From Dromaius novaehollandiae (lineage: Eukaryota > Chordata > Aves > Casuariiformes > Dromaiidae), in the NCBI RefSeq assembly GCF_036370855.1, contig NC_088099.1:77665218-77729217 (forward strand): DNA of 64,000 nucleotides, in the 5' to 3' direction. Numbering within the stretch: the stretch's first letter is position 1; each line of letters begins with the position of its first letter. The notes beneath the pieces were generated by a model. The model searched no databases. It worked only from the letters and a program-made list of their open reading frames with translations, and had not been told where the DNA came from. Made by a program: the position numbers and the translations under genes. Shown here piece after piece: positions 34,901 through 49,900 of this stretch.

Positions 34901-37900
34901 CCTATTTGGCCTGGGTGAATCTCTAAACAAGGTATTCAAAAGTCCATACAAAAAGTACATACAAAAGGCAGTAACACATTCCCATAATACCAGTCTCTCA
35001 TCTGATATTGCCTGACATTGCATTTTGTTGCCATATACTAAAAATGGCCTTGAGGGAACTCTGAAAGATACAGACCATTCAAATATATAAACTATGTCAT
35101 TACTATGACCAATAAGAGTAAAAACATGGGGAATGAATCACTTGATCACAGGTGAAATCTGTAACTATCACTTCACATGGGATCCAAGTGGATACATTCC
35201 CATTGCAGAATCTTAAATAAAGGGAAGTCTGTTGTGGAAGTTTGTGTCTCCTCAATCTTTCTGGCTTACTTAGTTGTTTGTTAAGAAAACAGCTTTTATT
35301 AGAACGTAACAGGAAACAAGATGCCAGAGAGTCTGATGAGGGCCTTTTCTGCACTTTGCAGCCACAGTAAAGTCCCATGAACAATAAAAAAAAAACATTA
35401 TGAAAGACATCTAAGTACTGGGAAAAAGAAGCCTGAAATAGGAGAAGCAGAAAAGTAAGCAGAATATAGAAGTGGCAGCCTCTGTGAAAAATCCTTAGTT
35501 TCTTCAGAGCAAGTAAATCTAAGGCTTCCAGAATATGAGATCAACAGATCATAGTGACTATCCACATCACCTCCTACATCACATTCACCAGTAAAAAAGT
35601 TGTCCTGGAGATGTCCTCTATTTTTGGCTTGAAACATTTTGTGCACCTGATGAACACGAGCTCTGTCATTTAAGTATCTAGCCAGTGGCCAAAGAAGGTA
35701 GCAGGTGCTAAATTTGGATGAAGGCTTTGTATTGTTTTCAGACATAAAAACTACAACACAATATAAGATTTTGGTGGGCAAAGTGATAGAAGTGCTTGTA
35801 CCGAATAGCTGATATCACAGGGGAAAACCTTTTCATTAAGACCCTGGAATAAAGATTGGTAAGCAAGCAGCATCTCTCAGCCATAAGTGAATGAAGAATG
35901 CAACAGAAATGCTTGGCTTAGGATTTCTGGAGCAGAAACAGACATTTCATGCGACTGTGTTGCAAGATCTTCTAACAAGGAAAAACTACAGTTCAGGAAA
36001 ACACAGTCACAGATCAGGCAGACAGTTCTCCACTGATCTCCTACAGCAGCTGAGTATCAGACTTGAGAGAGATTGAGAAACACTTAGTACTTCATGCACC
36101 ACATTCATCCTTAACAAGCTTTTTGACATAAGAAATTAAAGACTCCTACAATCTTGAACAGTTTATATTTCACTGAGCATAACTTGATTTCACAGACTTT
36201 GGATTATTTAGTAATCCACAGGCTCTACAGAGTCATCCTGGGGTTCAAAGGCACGTATGCCAAGCTGAGCAACCTGCAGTATCACAGAACAGAGGTGTCC
36301 AATAATGATCTGCACGTCTTCCTGACTACACTTCCCACTACAGTTGTGGCTAAAACGATGGAGGAAAAGGTAGTTTTCTGAATCAGAAACTGCTCTCACC
36401 ACCAAAGGGGCAGTTGCAGAATGATTAAATCTTTCAGAGGGATCAGCAGAGTCATGACCAGGTAAACAAACTGTCATGGTGAAATCAGAGCAGAGATGCA
36501 ATTACTGTCTTGTTGGCAAGTTTTGCCATCTCGTTTTTCACCTTTTTCCAGGTCACTTCTGGCTGTGGTAAGCAGTATAAACCCCAGCACAAATACTTCA
36601 CTCATGACCTCTGGTCATTCAGTTCTGCTCTTTTTTTCTAGTATTAGCTGATTAATCTGCAACAGATCCATTCCTCTTTTTCTACTGTAGTTTAGTTTCT
36701 TTTAAGGCCTCTAGTACAGGATCTTACCAAAGAATTCTCAGAAATCCAAGTAGACTACATGAATCAAATGTGCAAGGTGTCAGACAAAATTTTTTACAAG
36801 AACCATGTGGGATTTCCTTGGCATAGCCATATTAAAACCTGCAGCAATGTAGTCAGCCCTGCTGACTGATCAGCAGACCATATCTGAACAATCTTAAAAT
36901 AGAAGCACATGGATACTTTAAAGATGACTGATAATGTCAAACTTTGATTTTAATCTTAGATATAAAAGCAGATTTCTAATCTTTCTTTGCTCTGTGTAGA
37001 TGCTGACTTTTGTCTCCCATCAGTCTTTAGAAAAATGGCTAAAGGGCTGGGGGTGTGGTAGGGAAGTCACATTTATGAAATTCTCCAATAACTGAAGCAA
37101 TTTTTCCTCATGAGCCATCCATCTAAACTGAAATAGACATAAAGTACTATCGCCTGCCCTCTTGGGCACTTGGTAATAGTGTATGTTAGTATTCTAAAGA
37201 GATTGTATTAACAGTTATTCCACCCAGCCTGAAACTTAACCATCTCCAGTACAGTAGATGTATGTGGAAGCAAACACTGTCAAAAGTGAGAGTTGCAGTC
37301 TTAGGGTTTTACTGATGGCATTAGAGAGATCATGTTATTGACATGAATTGCATGCAGATGAAAAAAGGATCAATCCCACTGAAATATAGAGCTGGGCATC
37401 TTCCCTTCTCTTTTAATATTAGGCAATATTAGCAAATATTTCTATCAGGGCAAAGAGAGATGAGGCCTATGAAACTGGTGGAGTGCACTGCCATGCTTCC
37501 TTTCACTGTATAGAAGGCCTTCTGCTGTTCCTTAGGGGTAGCTCCTTCAATGGAGTAATCTCCATCATCGGCTCCATGATCGGCTATCATTTGGAGTAAT
37601 CCATGATAAAGATGGATTCAATTCCAATAAGGACTGAACTTCCCTGGGGAGAAGGATGGTGGGAATTTCTCCACAGGATGGAGTAGATTGCTCTGGGAGG
37701 TATGACTAAAGAGAGACCAGTACCGGGGTATCATAAGAGGAATGTGTCCATCTGTGTCTGTCTGTCCAGTGTACATTTGTAAATTATCTGGAAGTGAAAA
37801 CTGACTTTGATTCAGAAAAGCTGAGACTGGCAAAGATCATCATTAGTAAATCATTGTCTTAGTGAATCCTTGTCTTAGTAGAGCTTTTGTCTGTGCTCTT

Positions 37901-40900
37901 CTCTGGAGCCACTGTACACTCTGTTGGTATCCTGTCCTCTCAGAGTGGTGTATACTGTTCAGTGACTACTTGCACTAGTTTTCTCCTTGGATGTGTCTAG
38001 GTTATGATTCTCTGACCTTTAAAAGGCTTAAGAGAGGTGGTCTTCTGCACCCTAAACAAGGAAAGAAATCTACTGCTTAATGTGGTTTTCTTTAGTTGGG
38101 CTCCCTAAAGTCCTGTCTGACTCATATGGGAGTAATAAAGGCACAGAGCTTCTGAATCTCCATGCGCAGGGTAGCATCACAGCTTGCAGTCACTAGGCAG
38201 CTGTGACCAATTAGAGATCACCTCTGGTATCTTACTAAATGTTACCTGACTGAAGTTGCTAAAAGAAACAGCTTCAGTCAAGCTTCCTTAATTTTCATTA
38301 TGTGCAGAGAGAAATACCTGCTTACTTGAGAATTTGAGAGAAGACATATTTTGAATGTCTGTCATTAATAAGGATTGCTTTCTCATCACACACATACATA
38401 TTTTTATACATATATATAAATGCGCATGCACACACACACACGTACATAAATAAAAGTTCTGAAAACCTGACTTCAAGCCTGTGTACTGTGGTGGTGTCTT
38501 TTCAGTGGGTGAGCCAGAGAAGAGAGTCAGTAAGACTGTGGTGGCAAAAATCAAAAAGGCAACTAATAAATACTCTGAAATCCAGGTATTCTTTCAGTGA
38601 AAGAGTGTAACTCAGTCACCACCAACTACTTGAATACCAGTAAGTCCAATAAATTTCTCTAGCTAAAAAGCCAGTAATTCTTTTTCACAGCCACATGACA
38701 TAAGCCAGGAACTGAGAAGCTGTAGAGGTCACCCTGTCCTCGATATCTTTACAGATGACAACTGTAAGACATTCCAGGATGCAGTCCTGACATAACAGAC
38801 CAGTGGACAAAAAAGGCAAACAAATCAGCGCACACATATACAAAATCTTGGAGAGGAAATCATTAGTAGGACATGAATAAGCAGTGCACCCTTGAGATAA
38901 TGAAGGCCAACCACATACTGGGCTGCAATAGCAGGAACCTAGCCAGCTGAAATTGATTCTTGCCCTTTTATTTACAGCCCCCGAGGCCACGTCTGAAGTA
39001 CTGTAGTCCAGCAGAGTTCAGGTTGTGGAACCTCCATTCTTGGAGGTTTTCAAAACTTGACTGGCCAAACTGATCTAACTGAAGTTAACCTTGCTTTGAG
39101 CAGGGGTTGGACTAGATGATCTCCAGAGGTCCCTCCCATCTAAATTTTTTTTCTGTGATTTTATGATAATGATTAATTATCTCTACTTCTAAACATATAG
39201 ATAGGTTAAAGTGATTTTATACTGTTTTGGGGAAATTCTCTTTCATCCTGTTTTTTTTTGTTTTTGTTTTTGTTTTTTTTTTAAGAAAATCAATCATGTG
39301 GAGACACATACATAAATTCTTTTGTTTCACTAAGCATGATTGTCGCATTGCTCTGATTTGCTGTGCTGTGGTGCCAAAAGGCAAGCACTCTGCTCTACTC
39401 CATATGCTGGAGCAGCACAGCAGGGGCCAAAAAAGAAGCGCAATCCTTTCACACACCACATGGGAAAGCCAGGCCAAGAACGCTGTGTTCAATGATAGAC
39501 AATCAATATGAGAAAAGCTATCATGAACTGGAGGTTTTCGAAGAGCCACAATATGGAATGAGGGCATCTAACTTACAAAGCAACAGTTCAGCTGAAGAGA
39601 GAGAATTAAAAATAGTAACTATCTAGATGAAACTGAAGAGTGTAAACAATCCAATTTAAGCATAGGGCTTAAATGTCAGAATTAAGTTACCCACATTAGA
39701 AAAGAGTAAGTGAGTGGAATTATCTTGCCAAAAAGGCCATAAATAACAAACATTAACTCAATTCTGAACACTTTATTACTACCAAGTAATTAATATAATT
39801 ATTACTACCATGTAATTACTATCATTACATACCTGTTCCCTTAGCATTTGTCTTTACTGTTACAAATCATTTAAACGCCTTCAAACTTGAATGTGCTTGT
39901 TTGGGTCTATTCTAATTCTGTTTTGTTTTGCATTGTAATTCAATTTTTATACCTGAATATTAAGAAATAAAGGAGCGTGCAAACTCTATAAAGAAAAACA
40001 AACCAATCATGTAATCTACAGAAAAAATAACTGGTTTATAATATGTTAACTTTTCAGGGGAATATATAGTAACTTGACTTTTCCAAGGACCATTTAACAC
40101 AAGGAATGATCAAACTGTTTACCCTTGCAAAAGTATCCAGCTTGTCTTTGTCATATAAGATTCTCAGCATTCCAGCACATAGTGGGCAGCAGGCTCCTGT
40201 ATGATAAAAAAAAAAAAAAAAAAAAAGAAGAAGAAAAGAAAAAATCTCAGAAATAAAAGCAAACTGTCCTTTCACTTTAACTAAAGTAAGCAGAGGTCAA
40301 AAGTTGAATGTTGATTGAAAATGAAAACAGCAAAACTACCAGAGCAAAGTAAATCTTACAAATTGACAGCAGAAGTGTACAATATCTAAGGGTTTTTATG
40401 TTTAAAACATTGACAATGCAAAACCAGTCACCTTTCAGCATGCACTTTCTACTGTCAGTGAAGCAATGAGATAAGTTTCCAATTGTTTAAACATGATACT
40501 TTAGTGTAAGCTAAAAACACAGGCACATAGTATATTACAAGGCAAGGTACTACTTGCATGTGTGCATGTGACAACTAGAGACATGGTGAATTTCAAAAGC
40601 TGAAATAGATAGGATATAAATATGACATTGTAAACATTAATTTATATTATTTATATATATATATATCAGTTATATCATTTTGGAACTCAATATCTTTATA
40701 TGGTAAGGGGAGAAAAGCAGCTTATCTGACAGATTCTTGTTTTGCACAGAAGCACGTTGTGTTTCCCCTACTGTTTCCTCTCAGTATCTTAGAAATCAGC
40801 AGGCTGATATTTCAACTTTCAGCCCATGGTTGTAGGTTTAACTCACACCCACTTGACTTATTATAAATAATTTACATTCATATGAAAACACTTATAATAC

Positions 40901-43900
40901 TAAATATAATACTAGAGCACACAGATCCTATTTCAAATCAGCGAGCAAAAGAAAAAATACATGCATAAAACAAAGTTCTTTTTGAAAACTGAGACTTCCT
41001 TGCTGTGTGTTACCTCTGATTAGTTACTGTTCTGTAGAGACAATATTTGTGAAAACAACTAAAAAAAAAGTTCAAATTAGCACAACTGCAAAACTACTCC
41101 TACTTTCATCCTTTTTCACAGTACTGTAAATACAAGTGGTATCTGACTTCTATTTCTGGTCCATCTTCTAATTAAATATGATCTTTGCTACCCTGGGTAT
41201 TCTACTTTGAAGACAGTTTGGCATTCCAATGTGGTATCTGTGCTGCCAGTTCAAAAAAATTACTCATCCCATTCCCACCAATATTCTACCCTAGACACTA
41301 GAGAATTAATTCATTTCTCTGAAATAAGTCCTATGGGGACAAGTGGAAGTTTCTGAAGATTGAAGGTGCGTCATTCCTAAAGCCAAAAGCCTTTGCACTT
41401 TAGAATTATCTCGCTGAGTTCTGACATTGGCCTTGTTCGAGCCCTCAGTGATGATCTTTATTTTAGTTGTCTCAAACACATAACGGAATAAAATATTTTA
41501 AAGCATGTAAGTTTTGTTCCAAATATACACTTATTTTACATAGATAGCCTGGAGACACTCTACTACCTGCAGTAAACTTCAAAAATAAATTGACATACCT
41601 GGTGCAAGAACCGGTTTGCAGCCAGTTGCGGAAAGCAGGGGACATTTAACAAAAGCACACTCTGTATGAAAGCCATAGTCTGAGAGAACACCTACAGCCT
41701 GACAGTGTCCATAGTAGTCGACAGCCACACGGTCTGAATAGGCGGCACACACGCTGCTGTAGGTTTCCCCATTGTGTCCACATACAGGTTCTATTGATTT
41801 GCAAAATGTCTGAAATATGCAAAACATTGTAAAGATCAATTGATTCACACTACAGGCAAGGTTTCAGAGTAGTTGTAACATCTGGAAAAACAAATTTAAT
41901 GGGAATTTGCTGCTAATATTGTTAAACATTCAAAAAGTAGGAAACCTAGAGTACATAACCCGAAAATTTATCAATAGGTAATAAATACAAAGAATAAGTA
42001 CTTAAAGAAGGCCACGGAGGAATGCAAGTCAAAATCTGAGAAACAAGAAGTAAGACAAAGGTACTGGAAAACAACAATTTTTATTCTGTGTTAATGTTTA
42101 AGTAAAATTAGTTTTGAATGGGTTTTCGTCTTCTTAAAATTTAGTGTATGGGTGTGTGTTTCTAACACCTTATATTTAGAAGTTGAATAAATTTAGTTCA
42201 AGTGAATAAAATCCATTACTACAGACCTCTGACAAAAATGTTTATTATTGTTGTATTGTTGTCTTTTCACCTATAAAATACATTTATTGTGTCCCTTTTC
42301 TCTCATAAAAGCATATCTAATGTGTCACTTGATTCAAATACATGCAAAAACCATATGTAATACAGTTTCTTCCTATTCTGCCTGTCTACAAACATTAGCC
42401 CAAATACATGCAAGCAGTCAAATGCCAACAAACTTAAAACTTGTGGACCACAGACAGAAGCAATGTAATTACTGACTCTTCACAGACAAGGTACAGCTAG
42501 TACTGTTGTCCAAATTCTGGTGAAATAATACAGTTCAGTACATAATTTCTTGCCAAGGTTTAAATATTTTATTAAACTAATTAATGTTTCAAGTAGGTCA
42601 CCACACATTTAATCACTGTACATCCTCTAAAATAGCAACTGTTACAGTTTCTATGTTACACACCTAAGTAAACAACAAAATGGACAGAGGACAAGTAAAT
42701 GACATCACAAAGAGTTTCATAACGCACACAGTCCTCTTCCCTACAAAAGAAAAATCGTAAGAGTGAAAACTGAATGCTAGCAGTGTCAAAGACTTCCTGA
42801 ATGAGGATACAGCTAGACACTGCCAGGAAAAAAAAATAGCCATACGATATTCCTTCCATTCTTACTATTCAGGGCTGGCACATTCCCTCAGTATCTCATG
42901 AGCTATCTGATGGGCAATGAAAAGAATTATCTTTACTGAACAAGCTTGCTGAAAAAAATCTTTCTGCAAGAAGGAGAAGGCATAAAGACAGAAGGGCAGA
43001 AACTAAAAGTGGGTTAAAAGAGCAATAGTATTTATAATACAGAAAGAACTGAAGAAGTGTTCTCTACTTTCAAGAACATCTGTCAGCTGAGATAAAAAAA
43101 AAATAAAAGGTCTCAAATTCACCTTGATCATTTGTGAAAAAAAATGGAGATGAACAGCCTATAAATGGTAGGCCAGCAAATTTTAAGGGAATCTCCTACG
43201 TGGTGAGTAAGACAACAGAAATGACCTACCAACACTGCAGGGGACGGTGGCACAGAATAACTAATCTGTTTTGAGGGATTTGCATGAAGACTGATCTGCT
43301 CCAGACGAGCTAAGGAAAATGCTACAGACTGCCCAGTCTCCAAAGAAACTAGAGGTAAATATGTCACGAACAACAAGCTTGCAAAAGTCAGGGCACAATC
43401 AAACAAAAGGATGAAGACTTCTTATGCACTTGCTGCTACCAAGACAGCAGCGACCCCGAACCTCTAACTCCACTGTCTATGCTGATAATTCAAGAGTTAT
43501 CACACAGGTAAAATTGTCCTGCCATATTCATTAATCGTGTCAAAATAAGTCTGGAGAAATTAGATTTAGGGTAAAGGAGAAATGACTGAGCATTAATTTT
43601 CATTTTTAAAAAGGATATTTCATCTTGGTGAAAATTAACATTTAACTATCCAAGGAACCACAGTGAAATATACTTCAATGTAAGCTTTACTAGTGAAAAA
43701 TATAGGAAGACTTCATATAAACATCAACAGACTATTTCCCCCAAGAAAGCAGAAGTAAAGCTTTAGATTTGTGTTGAGAAAACTGTTAACTAAAGCAGAG
43801 AAACATCTGACAAAATCGTGGATATCATTTTGTGCCAAATACTTTTGTATGATACAAGTTAAAATTACACTTCTGAAGCATTACTTTCAACAAAGACTTT

Positions 43901-46900
43901 TTGTAAGCCAGAAGAACCAGAATATGACAAAACTGAACATTAGAGAAGAAAGAACATTTGATATTCATTACTACAACCATTTCATACCTGGCATGGTCCT
44001 CGGTACGATAAATTTTTTCCTTTTTGGTACAAAGTACACAAGTTACTGTATTCCACATTGTCTGTGTCACAAACAGGATCCCGTGTCTGGTCACAATTTA
44101 ATTGCCTTAGCACACATTCATGCTGGCTACATTCAAACTTTCCAAAACTAGTCAAACAAACTTGTTTCTTTGGTATGCACCTGCATAAAGTAACAATATT
44201 ATCATATTACATCATAGGATTTTTTAAGTTTCGGAATACTCAGGAAAAATATTAACTAGTGACATCTTTCCCAGTGCTTTAGCGCTAACTATGGTCAAGG
44301 AGAGCTGCAGGAAAGGCATGTGACAAAACACTCTGCATAGCCAATTTCAGGTTTCACTACAAACCTGGAACTTGTTCACACTCCATTTAGCCAATGGATG
44401 TGAACACAACTAAAGATCCTAAATAAAAACTGATCTTTTATCAAATATTTTTCTATGGATTTTAGAAAAAAGTTTGGATAAACTTCTTACCCATTCCCAA
44501 GCTTTACTTCGTAAATATATATTTAAGCAAAGGCAGAGAAAGAATTAATGCAGTGAACTGCAAGGGCAAATGATTATATTGCAGAGGTCTAGACTAACTC
44601 TCCCTTGAGAGCGTAGTGAAAACAAGGCTTTCAAGAGTATATGGTTTCAATTACAAATACCTAATTGGATTCTAGCTTTGTAGATTAGGTGTATTATTTC
44701 ACATCCTGTCTCGGGGACAAAAAAAAAAAAAAAAAAAAAAAAAAAGGGGAAAATCTAGTACTGACATAATTTCCTTTTGGGCATGTCACCCCTCTTAAAC
44801 CTTCACAGATAAGAAGTAAAGAGCAATAAACAGCAGAAAATCATTCCCCTTTATATTAAATACATACCTTACATTTCCTAATCTGCAAAACATTTGCTGT
44901 ATTTCCTGCAAGACATCCCTCTGCTCGTTAGAGAGATGCCAGCCAGCAGAATTTGATGAACAGACTGATGAAAGGTCAAATGGGTTTTCTAACAATCTTT
45001 TTTTTATAAATGAATATAATGCTACCTAGTTCATGTGCAATGTTTCCTTATTCTTTCTGATTATTCCTGTCCTATGCTTTACACATTTCCATTTTATGTT
45101 AGGGAAGACTCAGAAATTCTGAGATTTAATTGCTTTAAGTATATAAGGGCAATCTTATATAAGTAAGATCTTAAATGGATTCTGAGGACTTCAGAGACAT
45201 TTAAAATGGACTTTTATATGTTTGGTTTACGCTACATTAATAAACCGACAATGGACTGCATACAGTCCTTTATTGAAACTGCAAGCTCAGGTTCTAAGCA
45301 TAACGGTTATTCTAGAAAACTGAAAAACATTTTAAGTTGTAAAGTTAAAAACAAAAAAGACTGTACATCCACAACGCAGCTTTAAAACTCATACTTTTCA
45401 GTGCCTCAACTACTACAAAATGATAGTGTTTTCTTTGCACTTTTCTGCATCAGGCCATAGAAAAAGGAAAAAAATTGCTATCATCAGCTTTCATGAGAGC
45501 ACAGTATTACACGGCTTCCTGTGGAGGTTTTCTTTCAAAACAGAACATGTAAAATTCAAGAGAGACTGCAGTATTGCACAATACAGAGAAAATTGAAGAC
45601 AGAGACTAGTGTTCAAAGCCACATGTTTTGACTTCTGTAATAATTGTCTAATTTTCTTCTGTCACTACTACAGAGCAATATTTTTGTTTTAATATGTTTG
45701 TCTATATAGCTTTTTTTTTTCCTTACATGGAAAACCCATGGATCATACAGAGACTAAGTTTTCAAAGATATCAATCTAATTATGCAAGAGAAGCTTAAGT
45801 GTTCCAGAGTGATAGATATTTCCTATTTTTGTGATAAAAAAAGTATAGACATTACTGACTGAACAAGCCGGACTGAATCCAAACCTTCAATTTGTATGAT
45901 TTTTTTTAAAAGAGAGTATCAAACAGAGACAAAGTAATAAAGTGTCCCATGACTTATTGCCATTTCAACAAAATTTGGTTCTCCTATTTTTGAAATTACT
46001 CTTCAATTCTGTTTTATTGCTAAAACTAAGACCTGCATAATGAATTTAAGCAACGTACCACTACATAAACAGAACCAAGAGCTGGAGGTCATTACAGTCC
46101 ATAATTAACTACTATAAATAAAGAATAGTTTCTTACAATATCTATTTTTACTGGAGTGTCCCAAAAGCAGAATGTTATTACCATATAAAACACATTTACC
46201 AAAGAAAAAGTATTTCTGATTTATGAATAGCAAATGTCAAAGAGGAACTTAAAACATATTTTGCTTTTACCTCTGATTTTTATTACAAGGGTTGGGATTA
46301 CAAGGGTCCTTGGAGATACATGATCCAAATTCAAACTGATTGTCCTGGAGCCCAACACACCGAGCTATACAGGCACTTGGATAAGTGCGCCCATTCTGAC
46401 CACAGACTGGTACAAACTGATCTACACAGTTACATGGTAAACCTGCAAAAGCAACACAAAAAAGGAATTTGGCACACATTTTCTGTGACAGAAAATATAT
46501 GAGGGGTCACTAAGCCATCTTTGTCCTCTAGCAAACGCAAATATTTACCCTATCTTCAACTGCCTCTTCTCCTCTGTAATTTAGCAATACCTGTAGCACA
46601 TATGTGTTCACAGATGGTAGGAAGGGAAGTTTGGTCTACAGCCTCACTGCCGATTGTACTCAACTTCTCTCTTTTATTCTCCAGACTTCTCCTCTCTCAT
46701 CCCAGTGGCACTATTCTGTCTCTCTCTATTTTTATAGATTTCCTGAGATTTATTTTCCAGTACCGATTTTTTTTAAAGGCAAGCGTATTTTCTGATGTAC
46801 AGGTTGGACATGGGAAAACAAATACTTAAAGAACATCTTTGTAGCAAATTATTAGATATTTCCCATGAACATTGTAAGAAAGAGTTAGAAGCTAATCTTC

Positions 46901-49900
46901 TTTCTAAGAATAGTAAGCTTTACACTTCTGCGATTTGGAAACTTACCTGTAAACTTCTGACGTTCATCTTCTGAACTATGTTCATTCAGACACTGCCGTG
47001 TAGAACATATCAAATTCCCAGCAAAACAAGAACAGACGTTACAATCTATACTAAAGGATGTTCCATGGCCTTAAACCAAAAGAAATTAAGTAAATGTATA
47101 TAATTAATGCACACATACCAGAGAACTAAATACTTGTGTATTACACAGATATTATGTTTTCATTATTAACTGTTCCCTTAGTTTCCTTTGCTCAGTTTCT
47201 TTTACAACTGCAGTGTCTATCTTCTGCTAGATTTTGTTTTATTCATTTCAATAAAAAGTCCTTTACATGTGTTTTTGATAAATAAGTTAAACACAGAAGC
47301 AAGCACTTCATCCTTTAAAGGCATGTATGAATAAGGACTTTTTAAAAACCAATCTAAAGCTGCAATAAGAAATACACTCAAAAAGCTAAAGACTCAAGAG
47401 TGGCATATAGCGCTCTCAAGCTCTGGCTAGCAATCTCTATATTATTAAATGCTAAGCTTTGACAAAGATGCATTTTTTTTCCTGAATTAATTTTACATAA
47501 GACTGCTAAACTTTGAGGCAGTGTCAGGCATGATCCAACAACTCCTTTGGAGTGCTCATTTCTTTCCCTGTCTGTACTTTGTCAATACGTAAAAAATAAT
47601 AATTTTCCATTCTAGTCTTTATCATTTTGCAACACTCTTTACAGACAGAATTTAAGTCACAATAAGCAATGCAAGTTACAAGCATTAGTTTCATGCAGTT
47701 CTGTCTGGAGCAGGGAACAAGAAAGGTTTTTGCAAAGCTGAACAGAAACCCAGATCCAGGCTCAGTACAAGAATACAGACACATACAGAGATCTGTGCCC
47801 ACACACTGGCTTTCAGAAAGGAGCAATGCAACCGAGAGCTGCTTTTTAAGGATAGAGCAATCTGCTTTATTTTTCCACCATGTAAGTCAATAACCTTCTG
47901 ACACTTGAATCTAAGAATTGAACGGTAAACTTAGGGAATTTTTCTTAAATTTAACAATTCAAGTTTAGTTTTGTGAACAGTCAATACGACCGTCCTTCGC
48001 TATGCTGTAAAATCAGTCTATGCTGGTAACAACCTGCCTATCCATGACTCAGTCATTAAAGACTATCAGCAAATACGCTGCTCTTCAGGAAAGCATAAGA
48101 GTAACTGCACCCTAGAAAACAAGGCACTTCTCTCTAATCTCTTTTCAAAAGGTTGAGTTTAAGGATTGGAACTTCTGCAAATACTAAAGGGGTACAAGTA
48201 AAATACTCAGTGAGCAATTCAGAAGCAGCACTCAGAGACAACCAAAGGCTGAAGAAGAGGGAATGGGAGAGCAATGCCTCTGCAGCATATAAAGCTCTAC
48301 TTAAACCATGGGCCTACCCAAGGAAAAAGGAATTTGTATAGAAGAAAGAAAAATTTCCAAGATTTGGAGGTAATGCCAAGTGCAGGATTGGGAATCTTGA
48401 ACCTCTTAGGTGACTCTTTTTTAGCAAAAAGTTAACTTTGGATCCACTTGATGACTTTCCAAGACTATTTGTTTCCACTATCAAAGAGAGAAGTCAGTAA
48501 GTAATAGAACTGGAGACTCAAGTTAAAAACAATTAACATAGCAAACTGACAGCCCTTTTCCTCAATATTAATTTCATTCTTGGAGTCAATTCACAATAGT
48601 AAGATTCAAAAAAAAATGGCAATAGATAAAGCATTCAGGGATGTTCTATTTATAGAGTGTGGTTTTAAAAAACACATTTCACATTTTATGACTAAAATCT
48701 AGCTTTTTTCAACTGCCATATAAACTGTTATTTCATTTAATACAATTAATAGTTACAAAAAGTTCATATGGTGACTGTAAACTGAGTTACTTGATTTCAA
48801 TACCCTCATCTAGTGAATCTAGAAACTATTTAGTCATGCTACATTTTTTTTATTATACAGCAGAGTTTTAATCACCACAAACACTTAATGAGTAATTATG
48901 ATGTATTAAAGGAAGCTGTTGGTGCATCAGTAAATAGTCAACATATATATATTTTTTAAATGGACAGCACTTACGGACTACTTACCAGCTGCACATTTTG
49001 TTGTTACAGTTACCACCGCAAATGACAGCTGTACCCTTTGCAAACATTAAAAAGCAAATACAACTCCACAGTCCTTTTTCTGACTTTTTCACAAATATTT
49101 TTTTAAAAAGTGCAATTTTCTCTGGGAAAAATGGTCCATAAAAGGTTCCAATCTACATCCAAATAATATATTTGCCAATGGCTGTATTTTAAAAGCGTTT
49201 ACTTTTACCAAATACTTTACAGGACTGCCCATCAAAAATACCATTAAAATTAAGATATTTTCAGTGTTATGCTTCCATAGACAAATAGTACTAATTCTGC
49301 AATAATAAATACATTTTAAGTATATACTGCCAGTTTTTATCCTCTTCTGATGAATTAAAAACATTGAAAGCTGTAAAATTCACGGACCATTACAGGCAGA
49401 CTTTTGTGAATGAGAAATATGTTTGCACAATTGATTATTTACTTACTTGGTATCTTCTAAGAGAAAGAAATATTCCAGTTACCTATGCTTTTATGATTTC
49501 AGGGTTAAGTTCACAATGAGAAAATTACATTTGTGCCATGTGTAACTACAAGAATTTCCTCACTTTTTAAGATTTACTTATTGTAAAAAGAACTCTGTCT
49601 TATTACATGATAAAGTGACTCAGTTATTTTGGACTTCTTAGATATCTTTGACTTGCTTTAGCCTCATGAGTTCTGATTTTTTTTAAAAAAGAGTCTGATT
49701 TATAAACATTAAACACAATATTCAATGCTGAAATATTTTTAACTGTCCACTGATAGAAAACCTCTTGCTTGTTGACTGATTCTAAGATATCAACTTTGGA
49801 GGGATCAAAGTTCAGCAGAGTCCAATTTATATTCAAGACATTTTGTAAGACCTATCCTATCTTAGTGGGAGTTTTTTAATTTTTTTTTTCCTTCTAAAAG

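Larger units (their letters stand above)
34214..40122 (-). other. RECK intron of 5.9 kb
   Basis: Holds a CR1 3' end at about 39,010-39,170, a TA/CA microsatellite near 38,388-38,445 and several unidentified open frames (35.1-36.5 kb and 39.2-39.6 kb) without splice or domain support. Confidence 0.6.

Noticed and set aside
39217-39567. Overlapping frames of about 90-116 codons on both strands beside a CR1 end
   Set aside because: They include translated poly-T or poly-A and match no family I know. Possibly an unidentified repeat, not a gene.
42664-42740. Candidate extra RECK exon with cysteines ([13 protein letters not shown])
   Set aside because: It is 77 nt and would shift the frame between two exons that join perfectly without it (GPCQ to TFCKSIEP).
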